64,000 nt of DNA from positions 21,243 to 85,242 of the forward strand of contig PGZJ01000009.1 of the NCBI GenBank assembly GCA_002840055.1. Reading direction: 5' to 3'. The position numbers and the translations under genes are program-made. This document shows positions 8,772 through 19,450 of this stretch, one piece after another. Numbering within the stretch: the stretch's first letter is position 1; each line of letters begins with the position of its first letter. The notes beneath the pieces were generated by a model. That model did no database searches. It was given only the letters and a program-made list of their open reading frames with translations, and was not told the DNA's origin. Origin of the DNA: Gammaproteobacteria bacterium HGW-Gammaproteobacteria-11 (lineage in GTDB: Bacteria; Pseudomonadota; Gammaproteobacteria; Pseudomonadales; Pseudomonadaceae).

Positions 8772-9938
8772 TCAACCAACCACGCCGGCCGCAGCCAGAG
8801 CGTCAATCTCGGCAGTACTCAATCCCAGCTCGGCCAGGATCCGATCGGTATCAGCGCCCAGCGTCTTGCCACTGTGGCGAGCTGCCGGTAGCCCACTGCC
8901 AAAGCGAATCGGGCAGGCCAACTGGGGGATATTATCGACCCGTTGCAACATGCCACGCGCCTCCAGCAGCGGATGCGCGAGCGCCTCGGGTAAGGTCAGT
9001 ACGGGCTCGACACAGGCATCCACAGCAGCAAAACGTTCACACCAATGGGCATAATCCTGCTCGGCGAAGGCCTCCCGCAGACTGTCCTTGAGCGCCTGCC
9101 GGTCCGCCGGGCATTGCGACAAGGCTGCGGCAGACAACTCCGGGCAGCCCAGCACCTCGAACAACAAGGTAGAGAACTGCGGCTCAAGACTGCCGACCGC
9201 CATCCAGCGGCCATCGCGTGTTTGATAGACATCATAATGGCTGGCGCCATTCAGCAACGTCGACTCAAGCTCGGGCTGCTCGCCAGTGGCCAGGCTCGCC
9301 GCCGCCTGCATGGCATTCAGCGTGCGCACGCAGTCGGTCATGCTGATATCGACCTGCTGCCCCTCGCCGGTCTGGTGACGATGGATCACCGCCGCCAGCA
9401 AGCCCGTCACCGCATGCAAGGAACCACCAGCAATGTCGGCCACCTGCATGCCCAGCGGTGCCGGCCCGGTTGCCTGCCTGCCGCTATAACTGGACAGCCC
9501 GGCTAACGCCATGTAATTGATGTCATGCCCGGCGCGGTCCTTGTATGGCCCGGTTTGGCCGTAACCGGTTACCGAGACATAGATCAGACCCGGATGGCTT
9601 TCACGCAGCTGTTCATAGCCCAGACCCAGTCGCGCCATCACGCCCGGACGGAACTGCTCAATCAGGATGTCGTACTCCCCCAGCAGACGCAGCACTATGT
9701 CCTTGGCTTGCGGCTGTTTGAGATCCAGCCCGATCGAATCCTTGTTGCGATTCAGGTAGGCATGACTGGCCGAGGTGCCGTTTACATGGGGCGGCAACAG
9801 CCGCACCAGATCAGGCCGTCCAAGCGGCTCCACGCGCAACACCTGCGCGCCCATATCGGCCAGCATCAGAGATGCGAAAGGACCTGGTAGCAAGGTTGAG
9901 AAGTCAAGAATTTTCAAGCTGGCAAGCGGGCCGGACAT
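8772..9938 (-). CDS. Family III (CaiB/BaiF) CoA-transferase or alpha-methylacyl-CoA racemase
   Basis: The 388-residue protein shows the CaiB/BaiF pattern: LKILDFSTLLPGPFASLMLADMGA at the N-terminus, VLRVEPLGRPD, the NRNK nucleotide-binding block and FRPGVMARLGLGYEQL. A conserved Asp in AGHDINYMALAG is the expected catalytic residue. These enzymes move CoA between carboxylic acids or epimerise 2-methylacyl-CoA; the length and GHDINY context slightly favour the racemase branch. The start at 9938 follows a GGGAG site, so the 105-codon upstream extension is rejected. It is divergent from the sulfurtransferase gene 166 bases away. Confidence 0.85.
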   Translation of the reverse strand: MSGPLASLKILDFSTLLPGPFASLMLADMGAQVLRVEPLGRPDLVRLLPPHVNGTSASHAYLNRNKDSIGLDLKQPQAKDIVLRLLGEYDILIEQFRPGVMARLGLGYEQLRESHPGLIYVSVTGYGQTGPYKDRAGHDINYMALAGLSSYSGRQATGPAPLGMQVADIAGGSLHAVTGLLAAVIHRHQTGEGQQVDISMTDCVRTLNAMQAAASLATGEQPELESTLLNGASHYDVYQTRDGRWMAVGSLEPQFSTLLFEVLGCPELSAAALSQCPADRQALKDSLREAFAEQDYAHWCERFAAVDACVEPVLTLPEALAHPLLEARGMLQRVDNIPQLACPIRFGSGLPAARHSGKTLGADTDRILAELGLSTAEIDALAAAGVVG

Positions 9939-10103
9939 AGCAGCTCCCTGATGTTTGGTCTGAACGCAACAGGCTTCATGATAGACCGCCTGAGCACACT
10001 GCAGCCATGCTGTCCCTGCCATACAACAGGACGCTTTGTCACAGTCGACTCCCTGCGCCAAGCAGGTACACTGAAACCCACACTTTTTAACGGAGCACGG
10101 GTA

Positions 10104-10946
10104 ATGTCCCAGCTTATTTCTGTTGCTGAACTGGCTGAACGTCTGGATGAGCCGGGGCTGCGCCTGTTTGATGTGCGTTTCTACCTGGATCGTCCAGAGC
10201 AGGGCCGACTGGACTTCAACGCCGGACATATATCCGGTGCACGCTATCTGCACCTCAACGATGATTTATCCGACCCGATCATTCCCGGCGCCAGCGGACG
10301 TCACCCCCTGCCCAACAGTGCGCATTTTCAGGCGTGCCTGCGTCGCAACGGCGTGGATTCGGACAGTATGGTCGTCGTCTACGACGAAGGCCCCGGTTTC
10401 TTTGCCGCCCGACTCTGGTGGCTGCTGCGCTGGGTTCGGCATGATCAGGTCAGGGTTCTGAACGGTGGTCTGGCCGCCTGGAAGGCCGCCAAGCTGCCGC
10501 TCAGTTCAGAAACACCCAGGCCATTGACCGAAGGTAATATCAGCGTCAGACCCGACCCCTACAAAGTCATAGATGCCCAGACCATCTTGCGCAGGCTCGA
10601 TGAGAACAGCATGCAACTGCTCGATGCCCGCGCACCTGAGCGCTTCCGTGGTGCAGTCGAACCCATTGATCCGATTGCCGGGCATATTCCCGGTGCAGCC
10701 AACCTGCCCTGCGCCGCCAATCTCGACGGCAAAGGCCTATGGCTAAGCCCCAAGGCACTGAGATTGCGCTTTGCACCCTGGGTCAACAGCAAAAAGACCC
10801 TGGTCTGCTATTGCGGTTCCGGGGTAACGGCCTGCCACAGCATTCTCGCCGCAGTGGAAGCCGGATTGGCTGAGCCAGTGCTGTATGCCGGGTCCTGGAG
10901 CGAGTGGATTACCCAGCCCGGCCGACCCGTGGCCACCGGCGAGTAG
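10104..10946 (+). CDS. sseA: Two-rhodanese-domain sulfurtransferase (thiosulfate/3-mercaptopyruvate type)
   Basis: The 280-residue protein has two rhodanese domains. The first (about 1-130) is non-catalytic. The second (about 155-280) carries the active-site loop CGSGVTAC, whose Cys accepts the sulfane sulfur; a CG[ST]G-type loop is associated with 3-mercaptopyruvate sulfurtransferases. It acts in the cytoplasm in sulfur transfer or cyanide detoxification. The start at 10104 is chosen by homology of the opening (MSQLISVAELAERL); the open frame to 9951 adds 51 codons without family support. It is convergent with the spermidine-synthase-like gene, 9 bases apart. Confidence 0.87.
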   Translation: MSQLISVAELAERLDEPGLRLFDVRFYLDRPEQGRLDFNAGHISGARYLHLNDDLSDPIIPGASGRHPLPNSAHFQACLRRNGVDSDSMVVVYDEGPGFFAARLWWLLRWVRHDQVRVLNGGLAAWKAAKLPLSSETPRPLTEGNISVRPDPYKVIDAQTILRRLDENSMQLLDARAPERFRGAVEPIDPIAGHIPGAANLPCAANLDGKGLWLSPKALRLRFAPWVNSKKTLVCYCGSGVTACHSILAAVEAGLAEPVLYAGSWSEWITQPGRPVATGE

Positions 10947-10955
10947 CCCAACCTG

Positions 10956-11822
10956 TCATCCTGATGCGGCGGGTGCTTCACTGGCCCGGCGTACGGCGCT
11001 GACATAGGGACGAAGTGAATAGCCGAGCCGCGCTTCAAGGTCATCAGCCCATTGCTCCATCGCCTGGCGATCAAGGGGCAGGCGACCTGAGGCCGGCACA
11101 AAGAGCAGAATATTGCCCTCCTCCACCGGCACCTGCAGATAATCATCGCCAAACAGCTCGTTGAGCATGCGCCCGGCGTAGGGATTGCCGGTATTACCGA
11201 GCTGCCATTGATTGATGATCAGCACGCCACCAGGGCGCAGGGCTTGTCGGCATTGTTCAAAGAAGGCGGCTTGCAGTTGCAGGCGGGAAATCCCCCCCTC
11301 CATATACAGATCAACAAATAACAGATCACAACTGGCAGGGTTCTCAGCGATGAAGTTCTGAGCACAACCGATTTTCAATTGCAGGTCAGGTGACTCGCTC
11401 AGACCCAGCCAACGCCGGCCCATATCGACAACCGCTGACCTCAGCTCGACAGCGGTGACCCGGCCCGGTTTGAAGTGGCGCAACAGACAGTTGGCCAGAC
11501 TGCCACCACCTAGCCCGAGCAAGGTCGCCTGCGCTGGCAGCGGGCACCAGAAAAGTCCCAGCAACATGGCCCGGGTATAGTCGTATTCCAGCCAGGCAGG
11601 ATCTGCGACAAAGCAGCAGCTCTGCTCGGTCTGATCACCAAAGTAGAGAAAGCGATAGCCCTCTGCTTCGGTTACACGCAGCAGGCCAAAGTCATCTTGC
11701 AGTGACGCCAGCAGTGTTTCAGGTGAATTCTCCAAGCCAGGCCTCAGGGCGCGAAACAGACGCGCATACAGTGTCTTGATCAGTTCATGCGGATAGGTGA
11801 CAGGCATGCCACAGGGTAACAT
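10956..11822 (-). CDS. Spermidine-synthase-like SAM-binding-fold protein
   Basis: The 288-residue protein has the nucleotide-binding motif LLGLGGGSLANCLL, then VTAVELRSAVVDMGRRW and CDLLFVDLYMEGGISRLQ, as in the polyamine aminopropyltransferase family. It lacks the usual N-terminal beta-rich tetramerisation region in recognisable form. It may therefore be one of the stand-alone spermidine-synthase-like proteins rather than SpeE itself. It is expected to be cytoplasmic. An alternative start at 11807 (MPVTYPHEL) is possible, and neither has a clear ribosome binding site. Confidence 0.72.
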   Translation of the reverse strand: MLPCGMPVTYPHELIKTLYARLFRALRPGLENSPETLLASLQDDFGLLRVTEAEGYRFLYFGDQTEQSCCFVADPAWLEYDYTRAMLLGLFWCPLPAQATLLGLGGGSLANCLLRHFKPGRVTAVELRSAVVDMGRRWLGLSESPDLQLKIGCAQNFIAENPASCDLLFVDLYMEGGISRLQLQAAFFEQCRQALRPGGVLIINQWQLGNTGNPYAGRMLNELFGDDYLQVPVEEGNILLFVPASGRLPLDRQAMEQWADDLEARLGYSLRPYVSAVRRASEAPAASG

Positions 11823-12013
11823 TTACTGCACCCGCCCACAGCCCTGTAACGCTCGACTCTCTGAGCAAATCAGGTTCTGCAAGACAGGGCCTACAAACCC
11901 GAAGACCCTGTCACAAAGCCCGAACACCTCTTCATTCTGTATCAACCAATCGCTACAAAATCACCTGTAATCACCTGTATGGGTGCTTTACCGAACATAA
12001 GGCCAGTGCAATC

Positions 12014-12048
12014 ATCATTGAGGCAATTTAGAAGTATGCCTCACTGAT
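12014..12048. repeat. Inverted repeat upstream of the SGNH hydrolase gene
   Basis: ATCATTGAGGCA (12014-12025) and TGCCTCACTGAT (12037-12048) are inverted repeats matching at 11 of 12 bases around an 11-base spacer. The repeat lies 53 bases before the hydrolase start in the 278-base spacer. It could be an operator or a 5' leader hairpin. The same spacer holds a direct repeat AATCACCTGT twice in tandem (11959-11978). Confidence 0.5.
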
Positions 12049-12100
12049 GCAGGCACACAAACGCGACCTGGCAAATAATAATGTCAACAGGACCTACTCC

Positions 12101-12775
12101 ATGAAATCGATTTTACGCTTTACCCGACTCAGCCTTACCGCACTGGTACTCTCGGTATTTGCCATCGGCTCAGCCCAAGCTATTAACCCGACCCCGTCGC
12201 CAACCACTGACACCATGATTATTGGTGACTCGGTATTTGCCCTGTCTGGCGATATTCATCGTTACCTGGAGCAGGATCTGAACAAGACCATCGCCACCTA
12301 TGCGCGCTCGGGTTGCCAAATGATCGGTGGCAACTTTATCTGCAGCCGCCGCAACGCCATTCCCCAGCAGTATGCCAATGCTTCCAAGCGTGGCATCAAG
12401 ACTGTGATCTTCAATGGCGGTGGCAACGATATCCAGCTGAACAGCTGTGCACCCTCCCTGAGCCGCTGCATGACCCTGCTGAACGACCTGGAAACCGAAA
12501 TCGGTCGCCTGGTTGCTCAAATGCGCGCTGATGGCATTCAAAACATCATCTTCCTGGGCTACTACAATGGCACCGGTGATGCTGCCGCATTGCGTGAAAT
12601 CAATGAATTCAGCATGAACCGCAAGGCCATGACTTACCCGGGCATGAACATCCGTTTTGTTGATGTACGCAGTGCCTTCAATGGCAACGAAAGCCGCTAC
12701 CTGCTCAGCGATGGCATTCACCCCACCGCTGCTGGTTCGCGCGTACTGGCCACACTGATTCGCCAGGCACTGTAA
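12101..12775 (+). CDS. Secreted SGNH/GDSL-type hydrolase
   Basis: The 224-residue precursor has a Sec signal peptide (residues 1-27, AQA cleavage). The SGNH blocks are all present: GDSV with nucleophile Ser44 (block I), GGGND with Asn109 (block III) and DGIH with Asp204 and His207 (block V). It is therefore a periplasmic or secreted esterase/lipase-like enzyme; the substrate is not evident. Four Cys residues (72, 81, 116, 123) could form disulfides. The start at 12101 has AGGA 8 bases upstream and gives a proper signal peptide, so the 18-codon upstream extension is rejected. A GC-rich hairpin follows immediately. Confidence 0.85.
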   Translation: MKSILRFTRLSLTALVLSVFAIGSAQAINPTPSPTTDTMIIGDSVFALSGDIHRYLEQDLNKTIATYARSGCQMIGGNFICSRRNAIPQQYANASKRGIKTVIFNGGGNDIQLNSCAPSLSRCMTLLNDLETEIGRLVAQMRADGIQNIIFLGYYNGTGDAAALREINEFSMNRKAMTYPGMNIRFVDVRSAFNGNESRYLLSDGIHPTAAGSRVLATLIRQAL

Positions 12776-12781
12776 TATCCC

Positions 12782-12808
12782 GGCCCCGACGCACCCTGCG
12801 TCGGGGCC
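12782..12808 (+). terminator. Hairpin terminator of the SGNH hydrolase gene
   Basis: A perfect 12-bp stem (GGCCCCGACGCA / TGCGTCGGGGCC) with a 3-base loop begins 7 bases after the stop codon. There is no T-run, but its position and strength suggest a transcript end. Confidence 0.6.
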
Positions 12809-12960
12809 ATCCAGTCCAGGTTCTACCCTCTCCCAATACCCACTTACCCGTGTACGACTGTGGTCGATCAGCGCAACACCTTGTCCCGCAATCCGCCTTG
12901 AGCCTGACGCCTGCCTGCAGCCATAATGGCCAGCCTTGATGCCCACCGCAGGCTGCTTCC

Positions 12961-14793
12961 ATGTTTCGTTGGTTTGAACAACGTCTGAACCCTTTCCCCG
13001 ATGATGAGCCCGGCGAACCACCCCGCACCCTGCTGGCTTTTTGTCTGCATTACACCAAGGGCAGTTGGACCTATCTGATTCTCGCAGCCCTGCTTATGGC
13101 CGGCATTGCCATGACCGAGGTCTGGCTGTTCAGCTTTCTCGGCAACATTGTTGACTGGCTTGCGGTCCAGAATCGCGAGACCTTCGTTGAAAACCAGGGC
13201 TGGCAGCTTGTCGGCATGGGGCTGGTGGTGCTGTTGCTGTTACCCGCGCTGATTGTCACCAACTCGCTGATCAGCCATCAGACACTGATGGGCAACTTTC
13301 CCATGCGCATCCGCTGGCTGGTGCACCGCTACCTGCTCAAGCAGTCCATGGCCTTTTATCAGGACGAGTTTGCCGGCCGCATCGCCACCAAGCTGATGCA
13401 GACCGCACTGGCCGTGCGCGAATGCGTAATCAAGCTGATTGATGTACTCAACTACGTGCTGGTGTACTTCATGGGCACTCTGCTGATCGTCGGGCTGGCC
13501 GACTGGCGCCTGACGCTGCCGATGCTCGGCTGGCTGCTGGGCTACATCCTGCTGATGCGTCATTTCATACCGCTGATGGGCAAGGTGGCCGAAGCCCAGG
13601 CCGATGCCCGCTCGATCATGACCGGGCGCATAGTCGACAGTTATACCAATATCCAGACCGTCAAATTGTTCTCCCATGCCCAGCGTGAATCCAGCTATGC
13701 CCGTGACGGCATGCAGTCCTTCATGCACACCGTGTACCAGCAAATGCGCCTGGTCACACTGGTCAATGGCTGCCTGTATCTGCTCAACGGCCTGCTGCTG
13801 GTCAGTGTTACCGCGCTGGCCATCTGGCTATGGCTGAATCAGGCCGCAAGCATCGGTGCCGTGGCGGTGGCTACTGGCCTGGTACTGCGGCTCTGGGGCA
13901 TGTCGCAGTGGATCATGTGGGAGCTGGCGGCCCTGTTTGAAAATATCGGTACCGTCCAGGACGGCATCAACTCGATTTCCCGCCCGCAGGTGGTTCAGGA
14001 TCAGCCTGAGGCCCGAGCACTTGCGGTATCCAAAGGCGAAATTCGCTTCGAGCATGTACGCTTCCATTACGGCAAGGATCAGGGCGTTTTTGATGACCTG
14101 CATCTGAGCATTCGACCCGGCGAAAAAATCGGTCTGGTCGGCCGCTCCGGTGCCGGCAAATCAACGCTGGTCAATCTGTTGCTGCGTTTCCATGATATCG
14201 AGTCCGGCCGGATTCTGATCGACAATCAGGATATTGCTGGCGTCACCCAGGAATCCCTGCGCCAGCACATTGGCATGGTCACCCAGGATACCTCCCTGCT
14301 GCATCGCTCGGTTCGCGACAACATCGTCTATGGCCGCCCGGATGCCGATGAAGCCTCTCTGCTGAATGCCGCGCGTCAGGCCAGTGCCGAGCATTTCATT
14401 CGCGACCTGCAGGACGCCCGCGGTCGCAGCGGCTTCGATGCCCATGTCGGCGAGCGCGGCGTGAAACTCTCCGGCGGCCAGCGCCAACGCATTGCCATTG
14501 CCCGGGTCATGCTCAAGGACGCCCCTATCCTGATTCTTGATGAGGCCACCTCGGCCCTGGACTCAGAGGTCGAGGCGGCCATTCAGGAAAATCTGAACAC
14601 CCTGATGCAGGGCAAGACAGTGATTGCCATTGCCCATCGTCTGTCCACCATAGCGGCCATGGACCGGCTGATTGTGATGGACCAGGGCCGTATCATCGAA
14701 GATGGTACGCACGCCGAACTACTGGCCAAGGGCGGACTCTACGCCCAGCTCTGGTCCAGACAATCGGGCGGTTTTCTTGGTGAGGATATCTGA
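12961..14793 (+). CDS. ABC exporter, fused membrane and ATPase domains (MsbA/MDR type)
   Basis: The 610-residue half-transporter has a membrane domain with about six helices (residues 35-340). The nucleotide-binding domain carries Walker A GRSGAGKSTL, the Q-loop VTQD, signature LSGGQRQR, Walker B ILILDEATSALD and switch His in AIAHRLST. It would work as a homodimer in the inner membrane, exporting a lipid, peptide or drug; the substrate cannot be told. An acidic Pro-rich N-terminal tail of about 20 residues is present. The gene stands alone. Confidence 0.9.
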   Translation: MFRWFEQRLNPFPDDEPGEPPRTLLAFCLHYTKGSWTYLILAALLMAGIAMTEVWLFSFLGNIVDWLAVQNRETFVENQGWQLVGMGLVVLLLLPALIVTNSLISHQTLMGNFPMRIRWLVHRYLLKQSMAFYQDEFAGRIATKLMQTALAVRECVIKLIDVLNYVLVYFMGTLLIVGLADWRLTLPMLGWLLGYILLMRHFIPLMGKVAEAQADARSIMTGRIVDSYTNIQTVKLFSHAQRESSYARDGMQSFMHTVYQQMRLVTLVNGCLYLLNGLLLVSVTALAIWLWLNQAASIGAVAVATGLVLRLWGMSQWIMWELAALFENIGTVQDGINSISRPQVVQDQPEARALAVSKGEIRFEHVRFHYGKDQGVFDDLHLSIRPGEKIGLVGRSGAGKSTLVNLLLRFHDIESGRILIDNQDIAGVTQESLRQHIGMVTQDTSLLHRSVRDNIVYGRPDADEASLLNAARQASAEHFIRDLQDARGRSGFDAHVGERGVKLSGGQRQRIAIARVMLKDAPILILDEATSALDSEVEAAIQENLNTLMQGKTVIAIAHRLSTIAAMDRLIVMDQGRIIEDGTHAELLAKGGLYAQLWSRQSGGFLGEDI

Positions 14794-14814
14794 GGTGCAT
14801 AACGGGCTATTTGC

Positions 14815-14856
14815 CTGGGTCACTGATGCTCGCTTGATAATGTGCCATCAACCCAG
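14815..14856 (+). other. Intergenic hairpin between exporter and beta-propeller genes
   Basis: CTGGGT plus TGATG pair with CATCA plus ACCCAG across a 17-base loop, with a 3-base bulge. An 11-base direct repeat GTGCATAACGG flanks it (14795-14805 and 14856-14866). It may end the exporter transcript; no T-run follows. Confidence 0.35.
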
Positions 14857-14926
14857 TGCATAACGGCCCCGATACGAGGCAATCCGGACTAGAGTAGAGC
14901 AAATACACTAATAAAAAGGACCTGCA

Positions 14927-16540
14927 ATGAAAGCCCTGCTTCCCCTCACCCTTGCCGCCATGCTGCTGCCTGGTATAGGTCATACCAGCAACTATCACGC
15001 GCCCGAGGTGCTGGTTCCACCTTCACCTTTCAAGGGTGTGCACGGCTTGGCAGTGGATCAGCAGAACCGCCTGCTGGCCGGCAGTGTGGTGGGCTACAGC
15101 ATGTACCAGGTCGATCAAGTCAGCAGCGAAGTGAGCACCTTTATCGGCCCGGATCTGGGCCAGGCCGATGATATCGCCATAGGCCCGCAGGGTGAGATGG
15201 CCTGGACCGGCTTCACCCTTGGCAAGCTCCTGTACCGCGACAATGACGATGCACCGATTCGGGTGCTGGCAGAGGGTTTGCCCGGCATCAATTCCGTGGC
15301 CTTTGACCAGAAAAACGGCAAGCTCTACGCCAGCCAGGTATTTCTTGATGACGCGCTGTGGGAGTTTGATCTCAGCGCGCAGCAGCCACCCAGATTGATC
15401 AAACGCGATATGGGCGGTTTCAACGGTTTTGAAGTCGGCAGCGATGGCTGGCTTTATGGTCCGCTGTGGTTCAAGGGACTGGTCGTACGCATAAATCCGG
15501 AAAACGGCGACATGCAGACCGTGGGAGAAGGTTTCGGTACGCCGGCGGCGGTCAATTTCGATTCACAGGGGCAGCTGTTTGTGGTCGATACCCTGTCCGG
15601 CCAGTTGATCAAGCTGGATCCGGCCACCGGGGAAACCGATATGATCGCGCAACTGGCCAGTGCACTGGACAATCTGGCGATTGACGCTGAAGACCGTATC
15701 TTTGTCTCCAACATGGCTGACAACAGTATTTCCGAGGTCAACCCGGTATCAGGCGCAACCCGGGTGATCGTCCAGGGCAATCTGGCAGCGCCCGCCGGAC
15801 TCAGTCTCGCCGAGGACGGCAAGACCCTCTATGTCGCGGATGTGTTCAGTTTCCGTTCGGTGGATACCGCATCAGGCAAGGTCACTGATATCCGCCGCGC
15901 CCATGGCTCGGACATCGAGTACCCGATTGCCGTTGGGCTTGGCGAAGAGCGCGTATTGCTGACCAGCTTTTCCACCGGCACCCTGCATCTGCTCAAACGT
16001 GATGACATGTCGACACTGGCCATGGTCCATGGTCTGAATGCGCCTTCGGCCGCGGTTGAACTGGATGATGGCAGCATCCTGGTCAGTGAGCTTGGCAGCG
16101 GTGCGCTGATCCAGCTCAGTGGTCCGCAACTGGAAAACCGTCGGACGCTGGCCGAGGGACTCTACGGCCCGGTGCAGATGATCAAGGGACAGGATGGGCA
16201 GATCTATATGACCGAGGCCGCCGGCTTTCTGACCCGGGTCAATCCGGCCACCGGCGAGATAACTCGCCTGGCCCAGGACCTGCAGATGCCTGAAGGGCTG
16301 GTGCAGAGCGCCGAGGGTCAGTTCATCGTTGCCGAAACGGCGGCCAAGCGCTTGACCAGGCTGGATATCGCCAGTGGCGAACGCCACATACTGGCCGACA
16401 ACCTGCCGATCGGTTACCCGACCAGTCCCGGCATGCCACCGAGCGGCATACCCACAGGTCTGGTCATGGCCGCAGATGGCACTCTTTACTTTTCTGCTGA
16501 TCAGGACAACGGCATTTATCGGTTACGCCTCGCCGACTGA
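14927..16540 (+). CDS. Secreted SMP-30/gluconolactonase-like beta-propeller protein
   Basis: The 537-residue protein begins with a signal peptide (about 1-20). The rest consists of repeated four-stranded propeller motifs such as [28 protein letters not shown] and [23 protein letters not shown]. There are roughly ten blades' worth of repeats, more than a single six-bladed SMP-30 domain, so two propellers or an NHL-like arrangement are possible. It is expected in the periplasm or outside the cell; enzymatic activity is unproven. The start has AAGGA 7 bases upstream. The 3' end overlaps the convergent acnA gene by 25 bases. Confidence 0.75.
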   Translation: MKALLPLTLAAMLLPGIGHTSNYHAPEVLVPPSPFKGVHGLAVDQQNRLLAGSVVGYSMYQVDQVSSEVSTFIGPDLGQADDIAIGPQGEMAWTGFTLGKLLYRDNDDAPIRVLAEGLPGINSVAFDQKNGKLYASQVFLDDALWEFDLSAQQPPRLIKRDMGGFNGFEVGSDGWLYGPLWFKGLVVRINPENGDMQTVGEGFGTPAAVNFDSQGQLFVVDTLSGQLIKLDPATGETDMIAQLASALDNLAIDAEDRIFVSNMADNSISEVNPVSGATRVIVQGNLAAPAGLSLAEDGKTLYVADVFSFRSVDTASGKVTDIRRAHGSDIEYPIAVGLGEERVLLTSFSTGTLHLLKRDDMSTLAMVHGLNAPSAAVELDDGSILVSELGSGALIQLSGPQLENRRTLAEGLYGPVQMIKGQDGQIYMTEAAGFLTRVNPATGEITRLAQDLQMPEGLVQSAEGQFIVAETAAKRLTRLDIASGERHILADNLPIGYPTSPGMPPSGIPTGLVMAADGTLYFSADQDNGIYRLRLAD

Positions 16541-19266
16541 ACAACCATGCGGCGCAGGACATAATGCAGAATGCCACCGGCTTTGAAGTAATCCACTTCA
16601 TTGCCGGTATCAATTCGGCAGATCACCTCAAAATCCACCGCCTTACCCTGTCTATTGGTGGCGGTTACCTTGAGCTGTTGACCCGGCTGGATACCATCGT
16701 CGATACCCGTGATATCCAGCAGCTCGTGCCCCTCCAGCCCCAGAGAGGCTGCAGTCTGGCCATCCATGAACTGCAGCGGCAACACGCCCATACCAACCAG
16801 ATTGGAGCGGTGGATACGTTCGAAGCTTTCGGCGATGACCGCCTTGATGCCCAGCAAGTTGGTGCCCTTGGCGGCCCAGTCGCGACTTGATCCGGTACCG
16901 TACTCCTTGCCTGCCAGCACCACCAGGGGCACGCCATCAGCTTGGTAACGCATAGCCGCATCATAGATAGGCATGCGTTCGCCGCCGGGCAGGTGAATGG
17001 TCTCGCCACCCTCTTCGCCAGCCAGCATGCGATTGCGGATACGAATATTGGCAAAGGTGCCGCGCATCATCACTTCGTGATTACCCCGGCGCGAGCCGTA
17101 GGAGTTGAAATCCAGAGGATTGACACCGAGCGACTGCAAATTGGCCCCAGCCGGTGAACTGGCCTTGATGTTACCGGCCGGCGAAATATGATCCGTGGTG
17201 ATGGAGTCACCAAAAACGGCCAACACCCGCGCCTGCTTGATCGCAGCCAGGGGCTGCAGCGGCTGATCAATACGCTCAAAAAAGGGTGGATTCTTCACAT
17301 AGGTTGAATCATCGCGCCAGGCATAGGTCGAGCCTTCAGCCACGGCAATACTCTGCCAATGCTCATCCCCCTTGAAGACATCGGCATAGCGCGCGCTGAA
17401 CATGCTGTCTTCAACCAGGGCAACGGCTTCGGCAATCTCTGCATTGCTCGGCCAGATATCGCGCAGATAGACCGGCTTGTTCTGACTGTCCAGCCCGAGG
17501 GGATCAACCAGCAGATTCAGGCGAGTATTACCCGCCAGGGCATAGGCGACCACCAGTGGCGGCGACGCCAGCCAGTTAGCCTTGACCTGCGGATGCACGC
17601 GACCTTCGAAATTACGGTTACCGGACAGCACCGCCGACACCACCAGATCATGTTCACTGACCGCCTTGGCTATGGCATCCGGCAAGGGCCCGGAGTTACC
17701 GATACAGGTAGTACAGCCATAACCGACCAGATTGAAACCCAGACTATCGAGGTACTGGGTCAGATCCGCCTTGAGCAGGTAATCGGTGACCACCTTGGAC
17801 CCCGGCGCAAGGGACGACTTGACCCAGGCCCGGCGCTGCAGGCCGCGCTCAACCGCTTTTTTCGCCAACAGACCCGCCGCCATCATCACGCTCGGGTTGG
17901 AGGTATTGGTACAGGAGGTGATGGCGGCAATCACCACCGCACCATGCTGCAACCTGTGCTCCTGACCATCAATCAACGCCACCGCTTCACTGCTGGCTGA
18001 GCCCACCGCAGTTCCACCGCCCCCTTCACTTTCCAGGCGAGCCTGTTCGTTGTCCTTGGGTTTGAGCTGCAATCCCAGCAGATCATCAAAGGCTTTATGC
18101 ACATCGGCCAGTGCCACCCTGTCCTGGGGTCGACGGGGGCCGGCGAGACTGGCCTCAACCTGCCCCATATCCAGGTGCAGGCTATCGGTGAACACCGGTT
18201 CATGACCAGGCTCGCGCCACAGTCCCTGCGCCTTGCAATAGGCTTCCACGCGCTCAACCAGTGCATCCGGCCGCCCGGTCAATTTGAGGTAGCGCAAAGT
18301 TTCAGCGTCCACCGGGAAAAAACCGCAGGTAGCACCATATTCGGGTGCCATATTGGCAATGGTGGCGCGGTCCGCCAGCGGCAATTCGGCCAGCCCGTCG
18401 CCATAGAACTCGACAAACTTGCCGACCACACCATGGCTTCGCAGCATTTGCGTGACGGTCAAAACCAGATCGGTTGCGGTCATGCCCTCACGGAGTTTGC
18501 CGGTCAACTTGAAGCCCACCACTTCCGGTATCAGCATGGATACCGGCTGGCCGAGCATGGCGGCCTCGGCCTCGATACCGCCAACACCCCAGCCGAGCAC
18601 ACCCAGGCCGTTGATCATGGTGGTGTGTGAATCGGTACCAACCAGCGTATCCGGCCAGGCCCACTGCTCTCCATCACGCTCGGCAGACCAGACGCTCTGC
18701 GCCAGGTACTCCAGATTGACCTGGTGACAGATGCCGGTACCAGGTGGCACGACACGAAAATTGTCGAAGGCCTTCTGGCCCCAGCGCAGAAACTCATAGC
18801 GCTCGCCGTTACGTTGCATCTCAATGGCGACGTTCTGCCCAAAGGCACTGGCATCAGCAAAGTGGTCGACCATCACCGAATGATCGATGACCAGGTCCAC
18901 TGGTGACAGCGGATTGATCTTCTCCGGATCACCTCCGGCACGCGCCAGGGCATCGCGCATGGCGGCCAGATCCACAACCGCCGGTACCCCGGTAAAATCC
19001 TGCATCAACACCCGCGCCGGGCGGAACTGAATCTCACGGTCCGAGCGCCTGTCCAGCAGCCAATCCGCCATCGCCTGAATATCGGCCAGGCGCACCGTTT
19101 CGCCGTCTTCGCAGCGCAGCAAATTCTCCAGCAAGACCTTGAGCGACATCGGCAATCGGCTTATGTCGCCCAGTGTCTCTGCCGCTTTGGCCAGTGAATG
19201 ATAACGATAACGGGCCTTGCCCACCTCGAGGGTAGCCAGACTGCCCAGACTGTTTGAAGCTGACAT
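16516..19266 (-). CDS. acnA: Aconitate hydratase A
   Basis: The 916-residue enzyme interconverts citrate and isocitrate in the TCA cycle in the cytoplasm. The three [4Fe-4S] ligand cysteines are in [12 protein letters not shown] and YGCTTCIG. The N-terminal [21 protein letters not shown] block and the swivel-domain block GAGNIKA-like ([13 protein letters not shown]) are those of the AcnA/IRP family. The start at 19266 has AGGAG upstream and gives the family's normal length; the 62-codon longer frame is rejected. The C-terminus runs a few residues past the usual LHYVLRRM end, into the 3' end of the convergent beta-propeller gene. Confidence 0.96.
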   Translation of the reverse strand: MSASNSLGSLATLEVGKARYRYHSLAKAAETLGDISRLPMSLKVLLENLLRCEDGETVRLADIQAMADWLLDRRSDREIQFRPARVLMQDFTGVPAVVDLAAMRDALARAGGDPEKINPLSPVDLVIDHSVMVDHFADASAFGQNVAIEMQRNGERYEFLRWGQKAFDNFRVVPPGTGICHQVNLEYLAQSVWSAERDGEQWAWPDTLVGTDSHTTMINGLGVLGWGVGGIEAEAAMLGQPVSMLIPEVVGFKLTGKLREGMTATDLVLTVTQMLRSHGVVGKFVEFYGDGLAELPLADRATIANMAPEYGATCGFFPVDAETLRYLKLTGRPDALVERVEAYCKAQGLWREPGHEPVFTDSLHLDMGQVEASLAGPRRPQDRVALADVHKAFDDLLGLQLKPKDNEQARLESEGGGGTAVGSASSEAVALIDGQEHRLQHGAVVIAAITSCTNTSNPSVMMAAGLLAKKAVERGLQRRAWVKSSLAPGSKVVTDYLLKADLTQYLDSLGFNLVGYGCTTCIGNSGPLPDAIAKAVSEHDLVVSAVLSGNRNFEGRVHPQVKANWLASPPLVVAYALAGNTRLNLLVDPLGLDSQNKPVYLRDIWPSNAEIAEAVALVEDSMFSARYADVFKGDEHWQSIAVAEGSTYAWRDDSTYVKNPPFFERIDQPLQPLAAIKQARVLAVFGDSITTDHISPAGNIKASSPAGANLQSLGVNPLDFNSYGSRRGNHEVMMRGTFANIRIRNRMLAGEEGGETIHLPGGERMPIYDAAMRYQADGVPLVVLAGKEYGTGSSRDWAAKGTNLLGIKAVIAESFERIHRSNLVGMGVLPLQFMDGQTAASLGLEGHELLDITGIDDGIQPGQQLKVTATNRQGKAVDFEVICRIDTGNEVDYFKAGGILHYVLRRMVVQSARRNR

Positions 19267-19450
19267 AAGGTAATAACTCCTGAAGGCTGAACCGGTTAAT
19301 CCAGCTGTTCTTGCTATACTCACCCTAGGCCTCTGAACCAGATACCGCAAGGGTGATTCAAGAAGCCGCCAAGTCAGTCGATAGTACTGACCAGTCTTTA
19401 ATAAAACCTCTGAAGTGCATTTGCCTGCAGGCCTCGAACAGGAAGTATCC

